8,142 nucleotides of DNA, taken from Bacteroides sp. UBA7335 (lineage in GTDB: Bacteria > Bacteroidota > Bacteroidia > Bacteroidales > Bacteroidaceae). Below are positions 1 through 6,865 of the stretch, in pieces (the first letter of the stretch is position 1; each line of letters opens with the position of its first letter). Position numbers and translations under genes: made by a program. Where the stretch lies: positions 1-8,142 of the forward strand of contig DKPL01000091.1 of assembly GCA_002471185.1 (NCBI GenBank), written 5' to 3'. Under the pieces are notes generated by a model. The model saw nothing but the letters and a program-made list of their open reading frames with translations. It was not told the DNA's origin and did no database searches.

Positions 1-894
1 GAGAAAACCGGCGGTGAAATCCCGGCACTTCATGCAGATGCACTTCCTCACTGGGAACTAGCGAAAAAATATGATCTTATCGACTTCGAACTAGGAGTGA
101 AGATTACCGGAGCAGGTTTCCCTGTTTACAAAGGTAAAGGAGCACGTTTGCAACGCGCTTTGATCAACTTCTTCCTTGACAACGCTCGTGATGCAGGTTA
201 CCTTGAAATCCAACCTCCTTATGTTGTAAACGCTGATTCGGGTTACGGAACAGGTCAGTTGCCGGACAAAGAAGGTCAGATGTATCACTGTACTGCCGAC
301 GATTTGTATTTGATCCCAACAGCAGAAGTTCCGGTTACAAACATCTATCGTGACGTAATCGTAAACGAAAGCGATCTTCCGATCAAAAACACAGCTTATT
401 CAGCTTGTTTCCGTCGCGAAGCCGGATCATACGGTAAGGACGTACGCGGACTAAACCGCCTACACCAATTCGATAAAGTAGAAATCGTACGCATCGACAC
501 ACCGGAGCACTCATACGAGTCGTTGAAAGAGATGGTAGACTATGTACAATCACTAGTTGACAAACTAGAATTGCCATGGAGAATCCTACGTCTTTGCGGT
601 GGTGATATGAGCTTCACATCAGCACTTACATTCGACTTCGAAGTATACTCAGCTGCACAAGAACGTTGGTTGGAAGTGAGCTCGGTATCAAACTTCGAAA
701 GCTACCAAGCAAACCGTTTGAAATGTCGTTACCGCTCGGCCGACAAGAAAACACAGCTTGTACATACACTTAACGGTAGCGCCTTGGCATTGCCACGTAT
801 CGTAGCAGCTTTGCTTGAAAATCACCAAACACCGGAAGGTATCCGCATCCCTGCGGCACTTGTACCTTACACAGGTTTTGAGATGATCGACTAA
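1..894 (+). CDS. serS: Seryl-tRNA synthetase, 3' part (5' end outside window)
   Basis: Class II aminoacyl-tRNA synthetase that charges tRNA-Ser (and tRNA-Sec where present) with serine in the cytoplasm. The reading frame is open from base 1, so the gene is cut by the window edge. 297 residues are visible of the roughly 420-430 usual for the family, so the missing part is the N-terminal coiled-coil arm that grips the tRNA. Visible residues include the motif 1 region (GAGFPVYKGKGARLQRAL, from about residue 36), the serine-binding TAEVP loop (bases 319-333), motif 2 with FRREAG (409-426), and motif 3 with NGSALALPR (772-798). The C-terminus ends in PYTGFEMID, as I recall for Bacteroides SerRS. 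The GTG at 97 is an internal valine codon, not a start. GC content is visibly higher than in the operon downstream, as expected of a conserved core gene. A strong terminator follows. Confidence 0.98.
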   Translation, partial: EKTGGEIPALHADALPHWELAKKYDLIDFELGVKITGAGFPVYKGKGARLQRALINFFLDNARDAGYLEIQPPYVVNADSGYGTGQLPDKEGQMYHCTADDLYLIPTAEVPVTNIYRDVIVNESDLPIKNTAYSACFRREAGSYGKDVRGLNRLHQFDKVEIVRIDTPEHSYESLKEMVDYVQSLVDKLELPWRILRLCGGDMSFTSALTFDFEVYSAAQERWLEVSSVSNFESYQANRLKCRYRSADKKTQLVHTLNGSALALPRIVAALLENHQTPEGIRIPAALVPYTGFEMID

Positions 895-924
895 TTGCTT
901 TTTTTTCAGGTTATTTTATATACG

Positions 925-972
925 AAGCAGCATCTTTTCCTCGAAAGGGGATAAAGATGCTGCTTTCTTTTA
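925..972 (+). terminator. Intrinsic terminator of serS
   Basis: A perfect 13-bp stem (925-937 with 953-965, arms AAGCAGCATCTTT and AAAGATGCTGCTT) continues inward past a single bulged T at 952 for five more pairs (938-942 with 947-951, one of them G-T). It is capped by a GAAA tetraloop closed by C-G. A T-rich run (TTTCTTTTAT) follows at once. It begins about 30 bases after the serS stop and should separate serS from everything downstream. Confidence 0.93.
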
Positions 973-1373
973 TCTCCCCTTCTTGTGGTGCATCCTTTTT
1001 ATAGTGGAGCTTATTGTATTTTATCCTATGGAGCAAAACTCCAGCCCCTGTACCACACATTCTGCGCGCTTACCATAAAAAGGTCACTTTTGCGGCAAAT
1101 ACACCTCGTTTTCTTCTCCTTTGTATCATTTACCGACACAAACAAATCTAGCACATTGTCTCCTAAAACGCAGAAGGGTTTTACATGCATCGAAATTGCT
1201 TACCGAAGACAATTTTCCGGGCCTTCAAAAAGAAAGCCCCTTCGCCGAAGCAGCAACACTTTGTAAACGCACAACTCCCTCACAATGGCACAGGCGGCAG
1301 GATAGGTGAGTGGAGGTGCAGTCGTCGCAGTCTCGTCGCAACAACGGCAAATAGTTTTCACGAGAATGATAAA
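973..1373. other. Intergenic stretch with no recognisable gene
   Basis: I see no gene here. Short open frames exist (for example 985-1266 and 1121-1309 on the plus strand) but their translations are low-complexity, overlap one another in different frames, and resemble no family I know. Minor structure: an imperfect inverted repeat, 984-992 (TGTGGTGCA) with 1049-1057 (TGTACCACA), one G-T wobble, enclosing a small TGGAG/CTCCA hairpin (1029-1043); a short CTTCG-C-CGAAG palindrome at 1240-1250; a direct repeat TCGTCGCA at 1322-1329 and 1333-1340; and AGTTTTCA at 1353-1360 and again at 1374-1381. None is enough for an RNA gene call. Base composition is less AT-rich than in the following 600 bases, so this could be decayed sequence or an untranslated element. 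Confidence 0.6.
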
Positions 1374-1375
1374 AG

Positions 1376-1483
1376 TTTTCAGTGAAGACTGTTTTACGTT
1401 ATAGTGAATACCGTGCGCACTCTTCGTTATGAATGCAAACACTCTTCACTATAACGTAAAACACTATTCGTGGTGACTGAAAA
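1376..1483. repeat. Nested inverted repeat, perfect 19-bp arms
   Basis: The arm TGTTTTACGTTATAGTGAA at 1390-1408 is matched exactly by its reverse complement TTCACTATAACGTAAAACA at 1445-1463, leaving a 36-nt centre. An outer pair of 8-bp arms, TTTTCAGT (1376-1383) and ACTGAAAA (1476-1483), brackets it with unequal gaps of 6 and 12 nt. The centre contains the 8-bp palindrome GTGCGCAC (1413-1420). No T-run follows, so it does not look like a simple terminator. The right arm overlaps the 22-bp periodic array that runs on to the right. It could be a protein-binding site, a cruciform, a transcribed hairpin or a remnant of a small palindromic element; the sequence alone does not decide. Confidence 0.85.
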
Positions 1484-1606
1484 TACACTCCTCGAAAACC
1501 AAATTAGCTCTTTCCAAAAACCAAAAGACCTTTTTTCGACAACCAAACAAGCTTTTTTCAAGAACCAAGTAACCTTTTTGCCCAAACCAAGCAAGCTTTT
1601 TCCTGT
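1418..1606. repeat. Degenerate tandem array with 22-bp period
   Basis: The clearest part is five copies of AACCAA starting at 1497, 1519, 1541, 1563 and 1585, each exactly 22 bases after the last and each followed by five or six variable bases, a C and a T-rich run (for example GCTTTTTTC). The phase continues leftwards in a more diverged form: CACTCTTC at 1418 and 1440, CACTATTC at 1462, then CACTCCTC at 1486 after a 24-base step. There are no distinct spacers, so this is not CRISPR. The period is not a multiple of three, which argues against a coding repeat. Alternating A and T runs about two helical turns apart suggest possible intrinsic DNA curvature or an array of protein sites. Function unknown. 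Confidence 0.82.
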
Positions 1607-1927
1607 AGATGGGTGAAATATAGGCATAAACTACCCATCCGTAGCCTTTTAGTCAATCATCCCCATCCCGAAAACCCCATTTTCTGAACCCTCAAAATCC
1701 ACACAATTTCCCAATCTAGAACAAAAACTCCTCTCCAAAACCGAAATATCCCTCCTGATTAGATAACCATAAATTCCCCAAAAACTTGGCTTAGTGTAAA
1801 TCCGTCCTTTTTATACGTAATCATATTTCGCAAGGCTGCTAATCATAATAAGTAGGCAGTATGAAGGCGTAGTTGTAAAGGTTTGATTTTATATCCTTAG
1901 TCTTATTCATGTATAAAAAAGAAACCA
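1607..1927. other. G-poor, C-rich non-coding stretch
   Basis: I found no gene here. The striking property is strand asymmetry: by hand count, bases 1661-1780 hold 44 C but only 6 G on the plus strand. A weak 7-bp inverted repeat (GATGGGT at 1608-1614, ACCCATC at 1633-1639) sits at its left edge, next to the end of the 22-bp array. From about 1790 the composition returns to ordinary AT-rich intergenic DNA leading to the helicase promoter region. Confidence 0.6.
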
Positions 1928-1935
1928 TATTTTTG
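1928..1935 (+). promoter_or_regulatory. Candidate -7 promoter element for the defence operon
   Basis: TATTTTTG fits the Bacteroidetes primary sigma -7 consensus TAnnTTTG exactly and lies 77 bases before the helicase start codon, which would give a leader of about 65-70 nt. I could not find a matching TTTG -33 element at the usual 19-21 base spacing, so the call is tentative. A TTTG at 1882-1885 is too far upstream for this element. No strong Shine-Dalgarno precedes the ATG at 2013, which is normal for Bacteroidetes. Confidence 0.35.
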
Positions 1936-2012
1936 TAAAAGACTTTCAATACGTATTTGTAATGATTGAAGTTGCTAGCTTAAAAGATAAAACAAATTAG
2001 AGTTTATTCAGG

Positions 2013-5000
2013 ATGAAGATTATAGATAATAAACAGGGAAGAACATTATGCAACGAGATAAATAGTATAATTGAACCTAATGCAATGGTGGCACTTAGCA
2101 CCGGGTTCTTTACGGTTTATGCACTCTATGCTTTGCGAGAGAAACTTTCGACGATAAAAGGACTTAACATTCTGATCTTATCTAATCTCGAAACTAAGAT
2201 TCCGGAAGGTTTATCCATAACAACAAAATCAAATCTATGGGGTGTCGATGACGAGAAAGGGCTTAAAAGACAGTTGCTGCTAAGACAAGTGTCAGAAGAA
2301 TGCTGTAAAATCATTGCGAAAGTAGGATGTATAAAGCAGCTTGTTGTGCCTGGTGCATTTGGTTTTAAATTACTCTTTATAAAGAATCTTTCTGATGCAG
2401 ATTGCGTGGTGAATAGTGGTGTTGCCGATTTATCGGCTTCTAACATTGGGTTCTGCACATCGGCAAATAATCAATACCATATTGTTCAAGAAGAACCTGA
2501 AGCAATAGATCAGCTTCGAGTTTTGTACAATCAGGTATGGGATCATAAAAGTCTGGCTGTTGATGTTACGATGAATATCATTCAAGAGTTGCAAAAAGGA
2601 TTTAAAGATTACACTCCTGACGAAGTTTATTACTTTATCTTGCATCATTTATTTCATTATTCAATTGTAGATTTTGCCGAGGATAAAATAATCAAAACAA
2701 AAACCGGATTTAAAGAAAAAGAGATCTGGAATAAACTATACAAGTTTCAAAAAGACGGAGTTATTGGGGCGATAGAGAAGATAGAAAAATTTGGAGGTTG
2801 TATTATTGCCGATAGCGTAGGACTTGGGAAAACATTTGAGGCTCTTGCGGTTATTAAATATTACGAATTGCGAGGAGACCGAGTTTTGGTATTATGTCCT
2901 AAAAAGCTAAGAGATAACTGGGTTGTATATACGCAAGCAGACAAACGAAATATATTTCTGAGTGATCGATTTAACTACAAAGTATTAAACCATACAGACC
3001 TAACACGCAAAAGAGGTAAATCGGGAGATGTTGATTTAGCCACTTTTATATGGTCTTGCTATGATCTTGTGGTGATTGATGAATCGCATAACTTTAGGAA
3101 TAATAATCCGGCAAAAGGTGAGATGACACGTTATGCCCGCCTTATGAATGAGATTATCAAGAAAGGTGTAAAAACGAAGTTGTTAATGCTTTCTGCTACA
3201 CCTGTTAATAATAAAATGAATGATTTGAAAAATCAAATCTCGTTTATTACTGAGGGGAATGATTTAGCATACGAAGAAGAAGGTATCGACAACATAACAA
3301 ATGTAATGAAGCTAGCTCAAAAACAATTTACGGATTGGGCTAAAAGTGCAGATAGAGATATCAATGTACTGTTTGATAAATTGGATAATCGATATTTTAA
3401 GTTGTTAGATATGCTCACGATTGCTCGTTCTCGTAAGCATATTGTGAAATATTATAACGCCTCCGATGTTGGTGAATTTCCGATGCGACTAAAACCCATC
3501 AACGAGAAAACAGATATTGACAGCCAACGTTTGTTTCCCTCTTTGCGAGAGATAAACAATGCCATTAGAAAGATGAATTTGGCAAACTTTAAACCGATCT
3601 CTTATCTCAAAGATGAGATGAAACCGGTGTATGCCGATAAGTATGACTATGTGTTGAGTTCGGGAAGTGTTTTTACACAGGCAGACCGTGAAGAGAGCTT
3701 AATTCACTTGATGCGAGTAAACTATTTGAAGCGAATGGAAAGTTCGATTCACTCATTCTATTTGAGTATAAAGGCATTGCTAGATCAAGTAAATGAAATG
3801 CTCTACAAAATAGAACATATAGACAAATATGCAAGCGAAGGCGTTACAATAGAAGATATTGACATTGAAGATGAGGATAGCGACGCGCTGATTGGCAATA
3901 AAGTAAAAGTATTGTTGCAAGATATAAAGCTAGTAGAGTGGAAGCAAGACTTAGAATATGACAGAGATACTCTTACAAGACTTTTAGAAAACGCACAGAC
4001 CGTTTCATCCATAAGAGATGAAAAGTTGGAGCGTTTAAAACAAATTATATCCAACAAGATAAATAATCCGATCAACGCTAATAACAAGAAAGTAATTATT
4101 TTTACCGCGTTTGCGGATACCGCAACCTATCTTTATAAAGAACTGTCGGGGTGGGCATTGTCAACTTACCAACTTCGCTCTGCACTCATCAAGGGTAGTG
4201 GAACAAATAAAACAAACTTTCCACAATGCGGTAGTAAGGATATGAATGAGATACTTACCCATTTTTCACCTCGCTCCAAAGAACGAAGTAAAATATACCC
4301 TGATGTAACCGATGAGATAGATCTGTTGATAGCAACTGATTGTATCTCTGAAGGGCAGAACCTGCAAGATTGTGACTATCTGGTTAATTATGATATTCAT
4401 TGGAATCCTGTTCGTATTATACAACGCTTTGGGCGTATAGACAGATTAGGTTCTGTAAACAAACAAATTCAGCTTGTCAATTTCTGGCCCAATATGGAGC
4501 TTAATGAGTATATCAACTTAGAGAATCGTGTGAAAGGTAAGATGGTGTTGCTTGATATATCGGCTACGGGAGAGGAGAATCTGATAGAAATGAATGCCAA
4601 TGATGAAATGACTGATATGGAATATCGTCGTAAACAATTGGAGCAAATTCAAAATACAGTACTCGACCTCGAAGATATACAAGGAGGTGTTACCATTACC
4701 GATACCAATATGAACGACTTTAGAATGGATATTCTCGAGTATGAGAGTAAGCATTTACATGAGTTGCAATCGATACCAAAGGGAATTCATACGGTAGTGC
4801 GTACCGAAAGCGAAGAGATTTTGCCGGGTACCGTGTTTTGTATTAAAAGTGTAGCAGAACAGAAAGGAAAAAGTCTGCTAGCTCCTTATTATTTGGTTTA
4901 TATCGGAGAGAATGGAGAGACCTTGCTTGGCTATATGCAAGGTAAGAGGTGTTTGGATTATCTTAAAAAGTTGTGTCAAGGTAAAACAGAAGTTTTAACG

Positions 5001-5216
5001 GATCTGACTGCCGAATTGAAAAAGGAAACTAAGAATTATAGCCGGATGAAGAGATATTCCGATCAATTGCAACTAGCCATTGAAAGCGTGATTGGCAAGA
5101 GCAAAGAGGTTGGCGCGGCATCTTTCTTTTCAAGCGAACTGATCTCACTCGACTCAGAAGGTGTAAACACGCAAAGTGATTTTGATATTGTAGCATTTGT
5201 AGTAATTAAGAAGTGA
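2013..5216 (+). CDS. PLD-like/SNF2-family helicase (defence-associated)
   Basis: 1067-residue predicted ATP-dependent DNA translocase of the SNF2/RapA (superfamily 2) type, presumably cytoplasmic. Residues 1-180 resemble the phospholipase-D-like domain found on many restriction-associated helicases; around 117-146 the pattern FGFK...NSGVADLSASNIG occupies the place of HxK...GSxN, but the histidine is not seen, so this domain may bind rather than cut. The motor is complete: Walker A DSVGLGKT (267-274), DESH (356-359), SAT (394-396), a second lobe starting KVIIFTAF (693-700), motif V ATDCISEGQNLQ (774-785) and motif VI QRFGRIDRLG (804-813). About 290 residues separate SAT from lobe 2 and include an acidic patch (613-624). 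The C-terminal tail beyond about 880 has no domain I recognise. The ATG at 2013 is the only plausible start: an in-frame TAG lies at 1998 and the next Met is codon 25. It is the first gene of the operon. Confidence 0.92.
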   Translation: MKIIDNKQGRTLCNEINSIIEPNAMVALSTGFFTVYALYALREKLSTIKGLNILILSNLETKIPEGLSITTKSNLWGVDDEKGLKRQLLLRQVSEECCKIIAKVGCIKQLVVPGAFGFKLLFIKNLSDADCVVNSGVADLSASNIGFCTSANNQYHIVQEEPEAIDQLRVLYNQVWDHKSLAVDVTMNIIQELQKGFKDYTPDEVYYFILHHLFHYSIVDFAEDKIIKTKTGFKEKEIWNKLYKFQKDGVIGAIEKIEKFGGCIIADSVGLGKTFEALAVIKYYELRGDRVLVLCPKKLRDNWVVYTQADKRNIFLSDRFNYKVLNHTDLTRKRGKSGDVDLATFIWSCYDLVVIDESHNFRNNNPAKGEMTRYARLMNEIIKKGVKTKLLMLSATPVNNKMNDLKNQISFITEGNDLAYEEEGIDNITNVMKLAQKQFTDWAKSADRDINVLFDKLDNRYFKLLDMLTIARSRKHIVKYYNASDVGEFPMRLKPINEKTDIDSQRLFPSLREINNAIRKMNLANFKPISYLKDEMKPVYADKYDYVLSSGSVFTQADREESLIHLMRVNYLKRMESSIHSFYLSIKALLDQVNEMLYKIEHIDKYASEGVTIEDIDIEDEDSDALIGNKVKVLLQDIKLVEWKQDLEYDRDTLTRLLENAQTVSSIRDEKLERLKQIISNKINNPINANNKKVIIFTAFADTATYLYKELSGWALSTYQLRSALIKGSGTNKTNFPQCGSKDMNEILTHFSPRSKERSKIYPDVTDEIDLLIATDCISEGQNLQDCDYLVNYDIHWNPVRIIQRFGRIDRLGSVNKQIQLVNFWPNMELNEYINLENRVKGKMVLLDISATGEENLIEMNANDEMTDMEYRRKQLEQIQNTVLDLEDIQGGVTITDTNMNDFRMDILEYESKHLHELQSIPKGIHTVVRTESEEILPGTVFCIKSVAEQKGKSLLAPYYLVYIGENGETLLGYMQGKRCLDYLKKLCQGKTEVLTDLTAELKKETKNYSRMKRYSDQLQLAIESVIGKSKEVGAASFFSSELISLDSEGVNTQSDFDIVAFVVIKK

Positions 5217-5962
5217 TGATTCAATATTTAAATATACCCGGTCAGGCGCAAATAAATACGCCCATCAGTAAGACTCTTTTTCTGGATAAGGGAGACTTGT
5301 CTGCAATAGAAAAAAGAGTCTTGCGAGAGGATGTAGGAAGTATTACGATGAAAGGTCTGTTTCAGACCCGAACAATCGGGTTAGCAGATTATGTAGACAA
5401 TGAATATCAATATGACCAATTGGTTGTAGCGGAAGTTGCTATTGCAAATGTGGCAAAAGCGGAGGTGGTAGCCCATATGATACAAAAGAACTTTCCGGTG
5501 CCTATGATTCTTATTATTCATGTAGACAATCGTTTTTTTAGTATAAATTGGTGTACAAAACGAATCAATCAGGCAGATCGTACAAAACGGGTAATAGAGG
5601 ATATGCAACAAACACGTATCTTTACAACAGATTTGAGCGATGCTATTGCCATTGAGTGGTTAGAAACACTTGATATTACCAAATTAAAGTGCGAAACCAT
5701 CAAGGATTTATTTGATAGATTGAGCGAGAAACTACTGATGCTCAAAGTGTCTGATGAAGCGGGGGTATTTGTTGGCAATACTACTCTAAGTATTGACGAA
5801 TACAGACGCCTCTTTGAGCAACTCAAAGCAAACCGAGACGAACAGAAAAAGTTGATGCAAGATCTGAAAAAAGAAACACAGTTTAATAATCAGATGAAGT
5901 TAAACTTGAAGCTGAAGGAGTTGCAGGTAACTGAAATAGAAATAAAATCTAAAATGAAATAA
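5216..5962 (+). CDS. DUF4391-family protein
   Basis: 248 residues, recognised as a DUF4391-type protein from its general layout: an N-terminal part with short conserved hydrophobic strands (KTLFL; DQLVVAEVAI at about 68-77; PVPMILIIHVDNRFFSINW at about 94-112) and a helical C-terminus. Residues from about 192 to 248 are rich in Lys, Glu, Gln and Leu and likely form a coiled coil, suggesting a structural or partner-binding role. No catalytic motif is evident and no biochemical function is known to me. From memory, the family often lies between a helicase and a DNA methyltransferase in restriction-like loci, which is the arrangement here apart from the extra AbiGi gene. The ATG at 5216 shares one base with the helicase stop (TGATG), implying translational coupling and matched amounts of the two proteins. 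A GTG at 5213 would add a single residue and is less likely. Confidence 0.8.
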   Translation: MIQYLNIPGQAQINTPISKTLFLDKGDLSAIEKRVLREDVGSITMKGLFQTRTIGLADYVDNEYQYDQLVVAEVAIANVAKAEVVAHMIQKNFPVPMILIIHVDNRFFSINWCTKRINQADRTKRVIEDMQQTRIFTTDLSDAIAIEWLETLDITKLKCETIKDLFDRLSEKLLMLKVSDEAGVFVGNTTLSIDEYRRLFEQLKANRDEQKKLMQDLKKETQFNNQMKLNLKLKELQVTEIEIKSKMK

Positions 5963-5963
5963 T

Positions 5964-6851
5964 ATGGTTACAATAAATTCATCCTCTCTTTTTCATTTTA
6001 CATCAAAGAAGGATACACTTAAGAAAATTATTTCAACAGGATTGCGATATTCATTTTGCTTTGAGTCCATTGATGGAAACAAAGGTATGGCTTTGCCCAT
6101 GATTTGTTTTTGTGATATACCAATAATGAGATCACCTAAGCATCGATTAAAATATGGTAATTATGCAATTGGGTTCAACAAAGAAGAGTTAATATATCGC
6201 TTTCATAATTTAAATCCTGTGCATTATGTCACTTCAATCAAGCTTTATTTACATCAAAGTAAGTATCGCAGTTTAATAATACAATCACTAGAGGAATCAG
6301 CAAAAGATGAATTTGAAAAAGCTATAGCTAATTGTAAGATACCGTACGAGGAGTTATTCGAACAAATAGAAACGAAAGGCCTAGGTGTTTTTGGTGAGGA
6401 TATTCATTATAAATTGGAGTCATATATTATAGCAAAGTTTTTATATAAAGATCAATTGGCTTATCTCAAAGAATATAGAAATAAATCAGAAGTTAAGGAT
6501 TCAAATTATTATGAAGAGAATGAATGGAGAATGGTTCCAAGTTACAATAGCTACAATGAAAAAAAACTTTCTTGGGTAGAAGAAGTTTCATCTGAGGAGT
6601 TTAATAGTCGCAAAATTGAATTCTTAGAGATGGTGAATAAAGCTGAAAATGGATACATCAAGTTACCAGCTAATGATATTAATAAAGTTATATCATTCAT
6701 TATTGTAAAAAAAGAAAATATGGTTGCTTCACTAATTAAACATATCCTTCAAAGTAAAACATTATTTGGTACAGAAGGAGTATCATATGATGATAGATTA
6801 CTATTGGTTAGTAAGATTACGTCTTTTGAAAGAATTGAAAATGATTATTAG
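5964..6851 (+). CDS. AbiGi-family abortive-infection protein
   Basis: 295 residues. The N-terminal region matches the AbiGi family (named for the lactococcal AbiG phage-resistance system, where it is annotated as the antitoxin of AbiGii): LFHFT (9-13) followed by DTLKKIISTGLRYSFCFE, then PMICFCDIP (45-53) and KYGNYAIGFNKEEL (63-76). A further motif, YYEENEWRM, lies at 182-190. There is no signal peptide or membrane segment. The start ATG follows the DUF4391 stop after a single base, so it is in the same transcription unit; the stop is 14 bases before mod. No AbiGii-like toxin is adjacent within the window. It is visibly more AT-rich (about 30% GC in a sampled line) than the helicase gene, suggesting separate acquisition. 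The LFHFT...L..I...GL opening also resembles DarT-type ADP-ribosyltransferases and DUF2971 proteins, so an enzymatic role is an alternative. Confidence 0.8.
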   Translation: MVTINSSSLFHFTSKKDTLKKIISTGLRYSFCFESIDGNKGMALPMICFCDIPIMRSPKHRLKYGNYAIGFNKEELIYRFHNLNPVHYVTSIKLYLHQSKYRSLIIQSLEESAKDEFEKAIANCKIPYEELFEQIETKGLGVFGEDIHYKLESYIIAKFLYKDQLAYLKEYRNKSEVKDSNYYEENEWRMVPSYNSYNEKKLSWVEEVSSEEFNSRKIEFLEMVNKAENGYIKLPANDINKVISFIIVKKENMVASLIKHILQSKTLFGTEGVSYDDRLLLVSKITSFERIENDY

Positions 6852-6865
6852 CGAAAATAATATAT

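Noticed and set aside
985..1309. Overlapping short plus-strand open frames (93, 62 and 66 residues) after serS
   Set aside because: They overlap in different frames, begin inside terminator-proximal sequence, show no family resemblance, and have compositions unlike real proteins.
1376..1483. Possible phase-variable invertible promoter of the Bacteroides type
   Set aside because: The inverted repeats enclose only 36 nt, too little for a usual invertible promoter, with no TAnnTTTG element inside and no recombinase gene nearby.
1418..1606. Possible CRISPR array
   Set aside because: Units are contiguous, degenerate and only 22 bp long, with no unique spacers and no cas genes in the window.
1427..1627. 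Minus-strand open frame of 66 residues across the tandem array
   Set aside because: Its sequence is the translation of the 22-bp repeat, whose period is not a multiple of three; no start context or family match supports it.
1608..1639. GATGGGT/ACCCATC hairpin as a terminator
   Set aside because: Only a 7-bp stem with an 18-nt loop and no following T-run; recorded only as a weak repeat.
1904..1911. TATTCATG with TTTG at 1882-1885 as an alternative promoter
   Set aside because: Two of the four conserved TTTG bases of the -7 element are missing and the spacer is 18; weaker than the exact TATTTTTG match downstream.
3803..4087. Minus-strand 94-residue open frame, and others inside the helicase gene
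   Set aside because: Fully antisense to a well-supported helicase; Ser/Leu-rich shadow translations.
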